A DNA stretch of 9,559 bases from Burkholderiales bacterium (GCA_025935595.1 JAICUZ010000088.1:1-9559), one strand, 5' to 3'. Positions 1 to 6,399 are shown, numbered from the stretch's first letter. Notes: generated by a model from the letters alone, not told the origin. A program made the numbers and translations.

Positions 1-403
1 GGCCGAGCGACAGCATGTTGCGCAGCTTCCCGACCGCGTCGCCCACCGGCCCTGCGAGCTTCGAGACACCCTCGACCGGCGCCTCGACCATCCGCACGCT
101 CGTGCGGCCGCCGGCCAGTGCGTCGAGGGTGAACTCGACGCGAAAGCTTCCGAGCGGGCCGAGGTGCGCCAGCAATTCGAGCCGTTTCGGCGGATCGCAC
201 GCGACGACCTCGGTCGAGTCGTCGATCGTCAGCTTCCCGACGCCGGTCGAATGGTGGATGCGGGAGCCCGGCGCAGGCCACTCGTCGTCCGCGGCCCTGA
301 CGTCCGCGGCCCCCATCACCCACTGGTGGTACCGCGGGCCGTCCGCGAGCACGGCGAAGACGCGCTCGGGGGCTGCGTCGATGACGACTTCGTTCTCGGC
401 CAT
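1..403 (-). CDS. SRPBCC-fold (START/Bet v 1-like) protein, 3' end outside window
   Basis: The first 134 residues are visible, from an ATG at 403-401; no stop occurs before the left edge, so the gene is partial. The start MAENEVVIDAAPERVFAVLAD has the usual SRPBCC opening: a first beta strand, then an 'APxxVFxxLxD' helix. It is followed by YHQWV (residues 25-29), a strand around STEVVACDPPKRLEL (63-77) and FRVEFTLDAL (88-96). The C-terminal helix that closes the hydrophobic pocket begins near 112-134. SRPBCC proteins bind or process hydrophobic ligands; no ligand or reaction can be deduced here. The gene is divergent from an FAD oxidoreductase 57 bases away, so a shared promoter region and a shared lipid or isoprenoid-like substrate are possible, but that is inference. 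The family call is firm and the function is unknown. Confidence 0.85.
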   Translation of the reverse strand, partial: MAENEVVIDAAPERVFAVLADGPRYHQWVMGAADVRAADDEWPAPGSRIHHSTGVGKLTIDDSTEVVACDPPKRLELLAHLGPLGSFRVEFTLDALAGGRTSVRMVEAPVEGVSKLAGPVGDAVGKLRNMLSLG

Positions 404-460
404 GAGCCTGTCGTTTGCCCCGACGGTTTCCGGCCAAACCGCGGCGGGGACCTGAGCACG
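404..460. promoter_or_regulatory. Divergent intergenic region with an 18-base dyad
   Basis: This 57-base gap separates two divergent start codons and should carry promoters for one or both genes. At 424-441 lies a perfect inverted repeat, CGGTTT, then CCGGCC, then AAACCG. This is the form expected of a small dimeric-repressor operator. No convincing -10 or -35 boxes could be picked out, and Shine-Dalgarno matches on both sides are weak (GGGGA at 446-450 for the plus-strand gene). The operator reading is inference from symmetry and position only. Confidence 0.3.
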
Positions 461-1726
461 ATGCACGACGCTGTCGTGATCGGCGCCGGACACAACGGTC
501 TCGTGGCCGCGAACGTCCTCGCGGACGCCGGCTGGTCGGTGCTCGTCGTCGAGGCGGAGGACGAGCCGGGCGGTGCAGTCCGCTCCGGCGAGCTCATCGA
601 GCCTGGCTTCGTGAACGACCGCCACAGCGCGTTCTACCCACTCGCGGCGGCGTCGCCTGTGTTCCGAGCGCTCGGCGTGCACATCCCGTTCAAGCACGGG
701 CCGCTCGTGCTCGCCCATCCGTCAGTCGACGGGACGACGGCGGTGCTGTCGCGCGACCTGGCCGACACGACGATGGGTGCGTCGTGGCGCGAGGTGATGG
801 AGATGTGGGCGCGCGTCGAGCCCGCTCTGTTGCGCGCGCTCGTGACGCCGTTCCCGCAGGTTCGTGCCGCGCTGATGCTCACGCTCGAGCCGGGCGCGCT
901 GAAGCTGCTGCGGCTGCGGCACGAAGGGCTCGCGGACCGGCTTCTTGTCGGCAACGCGCTGCACAGCGACGTTCCGCCGCGCACGGTGCTCGGCCGAGGG
1001 TTCGGGCTGCTGCTGACGGCACTCGGCCAGCGTTACGGCTTCCCGTGCGTCGAGGGCGGCGCCGGGCGGATCACCGAGGTTCTCGTCGAGCGGGCGCGGG
1101 CGCGCGGTGTCGAGCTCCGCGTCGGCGAGCGGGTCGAGCGGATCCCGACGGCGCGGCACGCAGTCCTCGCTGCGATCGACGTCTGGGAGCTCGCGCGAAT
1201 CACCGGGCGCAGCGTGCGGGTCGAGCGCGATCCGGCCACCGTCAAGCTCGACTGGACGCTCGACGGCCCGATCCCGTGGACGAGCGAGCCGGCGCGTCGC
1301 GCGCCCGTAGTGCATCTCGGAAGCGAACGCGACTTCGTCCTGTTCGGCCAGTACTCGATGGCCGACCCGACACGCTCGCCGGCAGGCAAGGAGACGGCGT
1401 GGGCGTACTCGCATGTGCTCTCTGCGGAGGAGATCGAGAATCAAGTGGAACGGCACGCGCCGGGGTTTCGCGCGCTCGTGCGCGGCCGGCGCCTCGAGGA
1501 GCTTCCGCCGGGTCGCGTCAACCTGGGCACCGCACGCTGGCGCAACGAGCTCGTCCTGCGCCCCTTCCACGGCAGGCCTGCCACTGGGATCCCGAACGTG
1601 TGGCTCGCGTCCGCGTCTGCGCATCCCGGCGGCGCCGTGCACGGCGCCGCCGGGTGGATTGCCGCTCACGCCGCGTTGCGCGCGACGCGCTCCTACCGTC
1701 CGCTGCCCCAGGCGCTCGCGCGCTGA
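461..1726 (+). CDS. Compact phytoene-dehydrogenase-like NAD(P)/FAD-dependent oxidoreductase
   Basis: The 421-residue protein opens with a Rossmann dinucleotide-binding fold: GAGHNG at residues 8-13, then VLVVEAEDEPGG at 27-38, where the acidic residue after the second strand binds the FAD ribose. EGGAGRITEVL (198-208) matches the substrate-domain signature of the COG1233 phytoene dehydrogenase/PYROXD2-like group. ASASAHPGGAVHGAAGW (383-399) is the C-terminal FAD motif. Such enzymes desaturate or isomerise carotenoid-like or other lipophilic substrates; the substrate here cannot be named. I chose the ATG at 461 because the Rossmann strand begins right after it; the frame stays open further upstream but would run over the divergent gene. 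The protein is short for the family (usually near 500 residues, from memory), with several loops apparently trimmed. The stop is TGA. The last 34 bases overlap the end of a propeller remnant on the other strand. Confidence 0.85.
   Translation: MHDAVVIGAGHNGLVAANVLADAGWSVLVVEAEDEPGGAVRSGELIEPGFVNDRHSAFYPLAAASPVFRALGVHIPFKHGPLVLAHPSVDGTTAVLSRDLADTTMGASWREVMEMWARVEPALLRALVTPFPQVRAALMLTLEPGALKLLRLRHEGLADRLLVGNALHSDVPPRTVLGRGFGLLLTALGQRYGFPCVEGGAGRITEVLVERARARGVELRVGERVERIPTARHAVLAAIDVWELARITGRSVRVERDPATVKLDWTLDGPIPWTSEPARRAPVVHLGSERDFVLFGQYSMADPTRSPAGKETAWAYSHVLSAEEIENQVERHAPGFRALVRGRRLEELPPGRVNLGTARWRNELVLRPFHGRPATGIPNVWLASASAHPGGAVHGAAGWIAAHAALRATRSYRPLPQALAR
1625..1654. repeat. Perfect 30-base palindrome inside the FAD-motif coding sequence
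   Basis: The half-site CCCGGCGGCGCCGTG (1625-1639) is followed directly by its exact reverse complement at 1640-1654. The palindrome encodes the PGGAVHGAAG stretch of the oxidoreductase's C-terminal FAD motif and ends about 70 bases before the stop codon. Repeated Gly/Ala/Pro codons in very G+C-rich DNA make such symmetry easier to reach by chance. No T-run follows, so it does not look like an intrinsic terminator. Confidence 0.9.
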
Positions 1727-1961
1727 GGGACGGTGCGGCTCGACGTGATCACGTGGAACCCCGTGCCGTCGGGGCGGATGCGCGACAGGTGTGGAATCCC
1801 TTCGCATCCTCCTTGCGGAACACGATCCACTTCCCGTCGGGTCCACGTCGGTTCGCGTGAACACGATTTGCCGACCGTCCGGCGTGAAGGTCGGATCACC
1901 TTGGTATCCCGTTGGCGTCAAGTCGCGGACGTTCGATCCGCCCGTCAGGCGCGGCACGGCG
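1693..1961 (-). pseudogene. TolB/PD40 (WD40-like) beta-propeller remnant with two apparent frameshifts
   Basis: Minus-strand translation shows propeller-blade pieces in three consecutive frames. Near 1961-1838 it reads SNVRDLTPTGYQGDPTFTPD then GRQIVFTR, the classic PD40 blade 'LTxxGxxxxPxxSPDGxxIxF'. Near 1832-1806 the frame changes to KWIVFRKED, and from about 1800 the third frame reads GIPHLSRIRPDGTGFHVITS and ends SAWGSGR before a TAG at 1695-1693. Restoring one base near 1832-1838 and one near 1800-1806 would join all three into a single C-terminal blade. No start codon or Shine-Dalgarno site was seen, and only about 90 residues of a protein family normally over 300 long remain, so this is a decayed 3' fragment. 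A cluster of sequencing errors could explain the frameshifts but not the missing front. Its tail overlaps the 3' end of the convergent oxidoreductase. Confidence 0.6.
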
Positions 1962-2097
1962 ACCGATTCCGCTACCGGGTACTGTCCGACCTCAGCACCT
2001 CGGAGGACCCGCCGCCTCGTATCTACGCCCTGCTCTCGAAGCGCCTCGGATGCGTCGGAAGCGACGGCACCGTGGATCTCGCAGCGCTCTGCCTCCG
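1962..2097. other. Spacer with no recognisable gene
   Basis: This completes the 371-base gap between the oxidoreductase and the WecA-like gene. Short open frames exist on both strands, but none shows a motif I recognise. It may hold further decayed upstream sequence of the propeller remnant. I saw no hairpin plus T-run that would mark a terminator for the minus-strand wecA-like gene. Confidence 0.5.
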
Positions 2098-3210
2098 CTA
2101 GGCCGCGTTGCGTTCCGTCTCGCCGCGCCGGCGGGCGCGCGGGCTCGCGAGCTTGACGATCTCGAGCACGTAGACGACGTACGCGGAGAAGGCGACGGCG
2201 AGGACGCCGGCGGCCACGTCGATCGCGACGTTCGCCCAGTTCCAGTCGCCGTGGGGATGCGGCGGCGCGAAGCGCGTGGCCAGGGCCGCGAGCGCGAGGG
2301 TCCCGCACCACGTCCACAGGTAGAGCACCGACCGCCGCTCGGAGAACCCGACGCGCATGAAGCGATGGTGCAGGTGGCGCGCGTCGGCGACGTAGATCGG
2401 CTGGCCGCTCTTCAGCCGCTTCGCCACGACGAACGAGGTGTCGAGCAGCGGGACAGCGAGGACGAGGAGCGGCAGCACGAGCGTCGCCAACGCGGCTGTC
2501 TTCAGGAGCCCCTGCACGGCAATCGCCGCGAGCGTGTAGCCGAGGAGCAGCGCTCCGGAATCGCCCATGAAGATCCGCGCCGGATAGAAGTTGTGGCGAA
2601 GGAAGCCCAGGCACGTTCCGCAGACGATCGCGGCGAGCACGGCGGGCCCGATGCGGCCCAGGTCGAGCTCGATGATGCAGAACGTCGCGCCCGCGATGGC
2701 GCACACACCCGCCGCGAGCCCGTCGAGCCCGTCGAGGAAGTTGACCATGTTCATCACCGCGACGATGCCGATCACCGTCACCGGCACGCCGACCCACTTC
2801 GGAACGTGATAGACGCCGACGAACGTGAAGCTCTGGAGGTAGACACTGAAGCCGAGCGCTGGGATCCCGGCGGCGAGGAACTGGCCGCCGAGCTTCTGCC
2901 ACCACGTCAGCCGTCGAAAGTCGTCGATCGCGCCGACGGTCGTCGCGACAGCCGCGCCGAGCACGATCCCCCGCATCGCACCGCTCAACGGCACGAACGC
3001 GACGGAGGGGACGATCACGCCGAGGAACATCGCGAGCCCGCCGAGTCGTGGCACCTCCGGCCGCACCCGCTCGCCTTCCGCGCGCCGATCGACGAGCCGC
3101 AGGTGGCGCGCGGCCGACCCGACCGCCGGTGTGAGGACGAGCACGATCACGAGCGCGGCGGCCGCACCGTAGAGGACTTGGAGGTGGTCGGTCAGTTGCC
3201 GCCAGACCAT
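2098..3210 (-). CDS. Undecaprenyl-phosphate GlcNAc-1-phosphate transferase family (WecA/TagO-like)
   Basis: This 370-residue polytopic membrane protein belongs to the polyprenyl-phosphate N-acetylhexosamine-1-phosphate transferases. These enzymes move a sugar-1-phosphate from a UDP-sugar to undecaprenyl phosphate on the inner face of the membrane, the first step of teichoic-acid-like, arabinogalactan-like or O-antigen glycans. Family motifs appear in order: PRLGG (54-58); the Mg-binding DD (96-97) in GAIDDFRR; NMVNFLDGLDGLAAG (154-168) with catalytic-loop Asp160 and Asp163; FMGDSG (214-219); and the cytoplasmic HLHHR (279-283) typical of WecA/TagO rather than MraY. Roughly ten hydrophobic segments are present, and the tail is basic (SPRARRRGE). 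The ATG lies 6 bases after the upp stop, so the two are probably cotranscribed. The exact sugar is inferred from family resemblance. The stop is TAG. Confidence 0.9.
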   Translation of the reverse strand: MVWRQLTDHLQVLYGAAAALVIVLVLTPAVGSAARHLRLVDRRAEGERVRPEVPRLGGLAMFLGVIVPSVAFVPLSGAMRGIVLGAAVATTVGAIDDFRRLTWWQKLGGQFLAAGIPALGFSVYLQSFTFVGVYHVPKWVGVPVTVIGIVAVMNMVNFLDGLDGLAAGVCAIAGATFCIIELDLGRIGPAVLAAIVCGTCLGFLRHNFYPARIFMGDSGALLLGYTLAAIAVQGLLKTAALATLVLPLLVLAVPLLDTSFVVAKRLKSGQPIYVADARHLHHRFMRVGFSERRSVLYLWTWCGTLALAALATRFAPPHPHGDWNWANVAIDVAAGVLAVAFSAYVVYVLEIVKLASPRARRRGETERNAA

Positions 3211-3216
3211 CGCGCC

Positions 3217-3843
3217 CTACTTCGTCCCGTAGAGCCGATCTCCCGCATCGCCGAGCCCCGGGACGATGTATCCCTTCTCGTTCAGGCCGCGGTCGATCGC
3301 GGCGACCACGATCTGCACGTCCGGGTGGTTGCGCTGGATGTTTTCGACTCCTTCCGGCGCGGCGATGATCGCGAGCAGCCGGACGCTGGTCGCGCCGGCG
3401 TCCTTCACGAGCTGCACCGCATGCGCCGTCGAGTTCCCGGTCGCGAGCATCGGGTCGAGCAGGATCACGTCGCGGTCGGCGACGTCCGCCGGCAGCTTCA
3501 CGTAGTACTCGACCGGCTGCAGCGTCTCCTCGTTGCGGTAGAGGCCGATGAACCCGACGCGGGCGCCGGAGATGAGAGTGAGCACGCCGTCGAGCATCCC
3601 GAGGCCGGCCCGCAGGATCGGGCACACCGCCACCTTCTTCCCGGAGATGCGCGGCATCGGCGTCACCTCGAGCGGCGTCTCGATATCCACGTGCTCGATC
3701 GGGAAGTCCTTCGTCGCCTCGTAGGTGAGGAGCAACGTCACCTCTTCCACGAGCTTGCGGAAATGGACGGTGGGCGTGTCCTTGTCGCGCAGGTACGAGA
3801 GCTTGTGCTGGACCAGCGGGTGCGTGACTTCGATCACCGGCAT
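3217..3843 (-). CDS. upp: Uracil phosphoribosyltransferase
   Basis: The enzyme converts uracil and PRPP to UMP in pyrimidine salvage in the cytoplasm. The PRPP-binding loop LLDPMLATGNS lies at residues 128-138, the conserved CPILRAGLGM at 74-83, and the uracil-binding C-terminal GDAGDR at 198-203. I took the start at the ATG at 3843-3841 (MPVIEVTHPLVQHKL) because it matches the family's N-terminus and gives 208 residues, the usual length. In-frame starts at 3867 and 3897 would add residues with no family counterpart and would overlap the divergent racemase start. No clear Shine-Dalgarno sequence precedes it, so a leaderless or very short leader transcript is possible. It is followed 6 bases later by the WecA-like gene. 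In Bacillus, upp directly follows glyA; here a racemase on the opposite strand separates them. The stop is TAG. Confidence 0.95.
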   Translation of the reverse strand: MPVIEVTHPLVQHKLSYLRDKDTPTVHFRKLVEEVTLLLTYEATKDFPIEHVDIETPLEVTPMPRISGKKVAVCPILRAGLGMLDGVLTLISGARVGFIGLYRNEETLQPVEYYVKLPADVADRDVILLDPMLATGNSTAHAVQLVKDAGATSVRLLAIIAAPEGVENIQRNHPDVQIVVAAIDRGLNEKGYIVPGLGDAGDRLYGTK

Positions 3844-3865
3844 CGCGTGTGCGACTGTATCGACC
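3844..3865. promoter_or_regulatory. 22-base divergent start region between upp and the racemase
   Basis: The two start codons point away from each other across only 22 bases, so at least one promoter must lie inside the opposite gene's 5' end. On the minus strand a TACAGT (3859-3854) fits a TAnnnT -10 box about 10 bases before the upp ATG, which would give an almost leaderless upp mRNA. No good -35 box accompanies it. Neither gene shows a Shine-Dalgarno sequence. The promoter reading is weak. Confidence 0.25.
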
Positions 3866-4546
3866 ATGCGCACGATCGGCGTTCTCGGCGGGATCACCTG
3901 GCACTCGGCCGCGGAGTACTACCGCCTCCTGAACTCACTCGTTGCCGAGCGGACGGGCGGCGAGCACGCGGCTCGCTGCGTTCTCGTCAGCGTGGACATC
4001 GGCGAGATCGACCCGCTCATGCACGCGGGCCGCTGGCAGGACGCGGCCGCGCTCGTCTCGCGGGACGCCGTGGCGGTCGAGGCGGCGGGCGCCGACGTCT
4101 TCGTGCTCGCGTGCAACTCGCTCCACACGGTGTGGGAGGCGATCGTCGGCGGGCTTTCGATCCCGACGATCCACATCGCCGACGCCGCCGCGGGTGAACT
4201 GGAGGGCAGTCGGCGTGTCGCGCTGCTCGGAACGCCGTGGACGATGGAGCTGCCGTTCTTCCGTGAGCGGCTCGAGCGGCGCGGGTTCGACGTCGTCGTA
4301 CCCGCTGACCGCGACCGCGCGCGCCTCGGCAGCTCGGTCTTCGACGAGCTCTCGCATGGGATCGTCCGCGACGAGACACGTGCGTACTACGTCGACCTGA
4401 TTGGACGGCTCGGCGTCGACGCGGCCGTTCTCGCGTGCACCGAGATGACGTTGCTGTCGCTGGAGGATGCGATTGACGTTCCGCTCGTCGACACCGCGCG
4501 TGCGCACACACGCGCGGCCGTCGACTACGCGTTGAACTCGGTGTAG
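3866..4546 (+). CDS. Aspartate/glutamate racemase family protein (YgeA-like)
   Basis: The 226-residue cytoplasmic enzyme resembles the PLP-independent aspartate/glutamate racemases, which interconvert L- and D-amino acids with two facing acid/base residues. MRTIGVLGG at the start and W12 followed by YYR (18-20) match the E. coli YgeA pattern (MKTIGLLGGMSW...YYR, from memory). The first catalytic residue is Cys83 in ACNSLH and the second is Cys191 in ACTEMTLL. YgeA itself is recalled to carry Thr at the first site, so this one looks like a classical two-cysteine racemase. HIADA (103-107), LLGTPWTM (120-127) and RAYYVDLI (172-179) are further family marks. It lies against the direction of the surrounding genes, starts 22 bases from upp and ends in a 22-base tail-to-tail overlap with glyA. 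The substrate (Asp, Glu or other) is not fixed by sequence. The stop is TAG. Confidence 0.85.
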   Translation: MRTIGVLGGITWHSAAEYYRLLNSLVAERTGGEHAARCVLVSVDIGEIDPLMHAGRWQDAAALVSRDAVAVEAAGADVFVLACNSLHTVWEAIVGGLSIPTIHIADAAAGELEGSRRVALLGTPWTMELPFFRERLERRGFDVVVPADRDRARLGSSVFDELSHGIVRDETRAYYVDLIGRLGVDAAVLACTEMTLLSLEDAIDVPLVDTARAHTRAAVDYALNSV

Positions 4547-5817
4547 CCGCGGAATCCGGAATAGAGCGGCCGCTTGTCGCACAGGGCGACAGCGCGGTCG
4601 CGGAGAGCCGCGACGTCGGCCTTGTCGTTCAGCCCGTCGACGATGATCGACGCAACCTCGCGGAAGTCGTCCTCGTCGAAGCCGCGCATCGTCGCGGCGG
4701 GTGACCCGAGCCGGACCCCCGACGCGACCATCGGCGGCCGCTCGTCGAACGGCACCGTGTTGCGGTTCGCGGTCAGCTTGCATTCCTCGAGCCGCTCCTG
4801 CGCGGCGAGCCCCGTCCACTCGGTGTTGCGGAGGTCGAGCTGAACGAGGTGCGTGTCGGTGCCGCCGGTCAGCACGTCGTGGCCGCCCTGGATCAGCCCA
4901 TCTGCGAGTGCGTCGGCATTTGCCCTGATGCGGCGCTGGTATTCGCGGAACGCGTCCGTCATCGCGATCTGGAAGCAGACGGCCTTAGCGGCGACGGCGT
5001 GCATCAGCGGACCGCCCTGCATGCCGGGGAAGTTGGCCCGGTCGAGCTTCGAGGCGTGCTCTTCCTTGCAGAGCACGAAGCCGGCGCGCGGGCCGGCGAG
5101 CGTCTTGTGGCTCGTGGACGTGACGAAGTCGCTGTGCGGCACGGGGCTCGGATGGATCCCCGCTGCGACGAGTCCCGAGAAGTGCGCCATGTCGCACATC
5201 AGGAGCGCGCCGACCTCGTCGGCGATCTGGCGGAAGCGGTCGGCCTCGACGGTGCGCGGGTACGCGGAGCCGCCGCACACGATCAGCTTCGGCTGCACCT
5301 CCTTCGCGCGCGCGAGCACCTCGTCGTAGTCGACCTGCATCGTCTCGCGCGAGACGCCGTAGTGGTGGAACTCGTACAACTTCCCTGAGAAGTTGACCTT
5401 CAGCCCATGCGTGAGGTGCCCACCGTGGTCGAGCGAGAGGCCGAGCACGCGGTCGCCGGGGCTCAGGACCGCGAAGTACACCGCCATGTTCGCCTGCGCG
5501 CCGGCGTGCGGCTGGACGTTCGCGTGCTCGGCGCCGAACAGCTCCTTGGCGCGTGAACGGGCGAGCTCCTCGATCTCGTCGACGACCTCGCAGCCGCCGT
5601 AGTAGCGCTTCCCGGGGTAGCCCTCGGCGTACTTGTTCGTCGGTACCGACCCGACTGCCTCGAACACCGACGGCCAGGTGAAGTTTTCGGACGCGATCAG
5701 CTCGATCTGCCCGCGCTGCCGGTCGAGCTCGCGGCCGAGCAGCTCGGCGATCTGCGGATCGACGTCGTCGAGGCCCGCCGTGCGAAGCTCGTCGAAGGTC
5801 TGCTGGGCGACGGCCAC
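4525..5817 (-). CDS. glyA: Serine hydroxymethyltransferase
   Basis: This PLP enzyme converts serine and tetrahydrofolate to glycine and 5,10-methylene-THF, feeding one-carbon metabolism. The protein has 430 residues, near the usual 410-430. Visible landmarks are IELIASEN (38-45), NKYAEGYPGKRYYGG (61-75), HGGHLTHG (131-138), the PLP-contacting Asp209 and His212 in CDMAHFSGL, the Schiff-base Lys238 in STSHKTLAGPRAG, MQGGPLMH (266-273), and the folate/substrate-side SGVRLGSPAATMRGF (366-380) with Arg369. The start is GTG (5817-5815). It is supported by a Shine-Dalgarno AGGA seven bases upstream, which overlaps the TAG stop of the preceding tsaC, and by a family-like N-terminus. It is the last gene of the DUF1385-to-glyA array. 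Its final 22 bases overlap the end of the convergent racemase. The stop is TAG. Confidence 0.97.
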   Translation of the reverse strand: MAVAQQTFDELRTAGLDDVDPQIAELLGRELDRQRGQIELIASENFTWPSVFEAVGSVPTNKYAEGYPGKRYYGGCEVVDEIEELARSRAKELFGAEHANVQPHAGAQANMAVYFAVLSPGDRVLGLSLDHGGHLTHGLKVNFSGKLYEFHHYGVSRETMQVDYDEVLARAKEVQPKLIVCGGSAYPRTVEADRFRQIADEVGALLMCDMAHFSGLVAAGIHPSPVPHSDFVTSTSHKTLAGPRAGFVLCKEEHASKLDRANFPGMQGGPLMHAVAAKAVCFQIAMTDAFREYQRRIRANADALADGLIQGGHDVLTGGTDTHLVQLDLRNTEWTGLAAQERLEECKLTANRNTVPFDERPPMVASGVRLGSPAATMRGFDEDDFREVASIIVDGLNDKADVAALRDRAVALCDKRPLYSGFRGYTEFNA

Positions 5818-5824
5818 GCAGGGA

Positions 5825-5828
5825 TCCT
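5825..5828 (-). promoter_or_regulatory. Ribosome binding site of glyA, overlapping the tsaC stop
   Basis: The minus strand reads TAGGATCCCTGCGTG: the tsaC stop TAG runs into AGGA, then seven bases, then the glyA GTG. Ribosomes ending tsaC would clear the glyA binding site, which fits coupled translation and supports the GTG start. Confidence 0.6.
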
Positions 5829-6399
5829 ATGCCCGCAACCGCCGGAGGGCTTCCGTTCCCGGAACCGCGCCCTCTCTCAGGATGCGGGGCTCGTCATGCG
5901 TGAGGTCGACGACGGTCGACGGAGTGCCGGGCAGGGGCCCGAGGTCGAGCTCGGCGCCGCAGCCGCGGCGGATTCTCTGCGGGACGTCGTCGAGCGTGAC
6001 GGGGTTCGCGCCGCCGGGATCGTTGGCGCTCGTCGCGAGTACGACGCCTCGTGCCGCGACGATCGCGTGCGTCTGCGCCGGCAGCTGCGGGACGCGGACT
6101 CCGATCGGACCCGGCGCGCCGCCGGTCAGCCATGGGAGACGGCCGGCTGGATTCGGCACGACGAGGGTGTACGAACCGGGCAGCAGCTTGCGGAGTTGAT
6201 CGCCGTCGAGCTCCGGCACTGCTTCGATGAGTGCCTCGATCGTCGCCGCGAGGATCGCGGTCGGCTGGTCGCGCCGACGGCCCTTCAGGTCGTAGAGCCT
6301 GCGCGCTGCTTCTTCGTCGTGCGAGCTCACGAGCCCGTACACCGTGTCGGTCGGGAGCAGCACCGGCAGTCCCGCCTCGAGCGCGGCTACGGGATCCAT
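5827..6399 (-). CDS. tsaC: L-threonylcarbamoyladenylate synthase (Sua5/YrdC/TsaC family)
   Basis: The enzyme uses threonine, bicarbonate and ATP to make threonylcarbamoyl-AMP, the donor for t6A37 of tRNAs reading ANN codons. The 190-residue protein is a single YwlC/YrdC domain without the extra C-terminal Sua5 domain, so tsaC is the better name. LPTDTVYGL (15-23) is the nucleotide/threonine-site signature. LKGRRRDQPTAIL (38-50) is the Lys/Arg-rich segment, GVRVP (100-104) a core strand, ATSAN (122-126) the Ser-x-Asn motif, and PSTVVDLT (160-167) the closing strand. The ATG (6399-6397) lies inside the end of prmC, giving a 13-base overlap; no better start exists, because family homology begins within about ten residues. 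This neighbourhood with prfA and prmC is a recurring bacterial arrangement. The stop is TAG and overlaps the glyA binding site. Confidence 0.93.
   Translation of the reverse strand: MDPVAALEAGLPVLLPTDTVYGLVSSHDEEAARRLYDLKGRRRDQPTAILAATIEALIEAVPELDGDQLRKLLPGSYTLVVPNPAGRLPWLTGGAPGPIGVRVPQLPAQTHAIVAARGVVLATSANDPGGANPVTLDDVPQRIRRGCGAELDLGPLPGTPSTVVDLTHDEPRILREGAVPGTEALRRLRA

Noticed and set aside
164..460. Extended N-terminus for the FAD oxidoreductase frame
   Set aside because: The added residues have no family match and would overlap the divergent SRPBCC gene; the Rossmann strand starts right after the ATG at 461.
1743..1774. A 12-base palindrome (ACGTGATCACGT, 1743-1754) and a CCCCG/CGGGG hairpin (1759-1774) as a terminator after the oxidoreductase
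   Set aside because: The hairpin stem is only five pairs with no T-run, and both lie inside the propeller remnant's coding text, which explains the bases.
3844..3897. Longer upp starting at 3897 or 3867
   Set aside because: The family N-terminus begins at MPVIEVTHPL; longer forms exceed the normal length and overlap the racemase start.
722..3904. A very long open minus-strand frame (about 1060 codons) crossing the oxidoreductase, upp and wecA-like loci
   Set aside because: It is Arg/Ala/Pro-rich and runs antisense or out of frame to genes with clear family motifs, a common artefact at high G+C. Only its short stretch near 1838-1961 carries real PD40 text, reported as the remnant.
1912..4197. 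A 761-codon open plus-strand frame opposite the wecA-like gene and upp
   Set aside because: Composition is Arg/Asp/His-rich with no domain; it mirrors the codons of the two real genes on the other strand.
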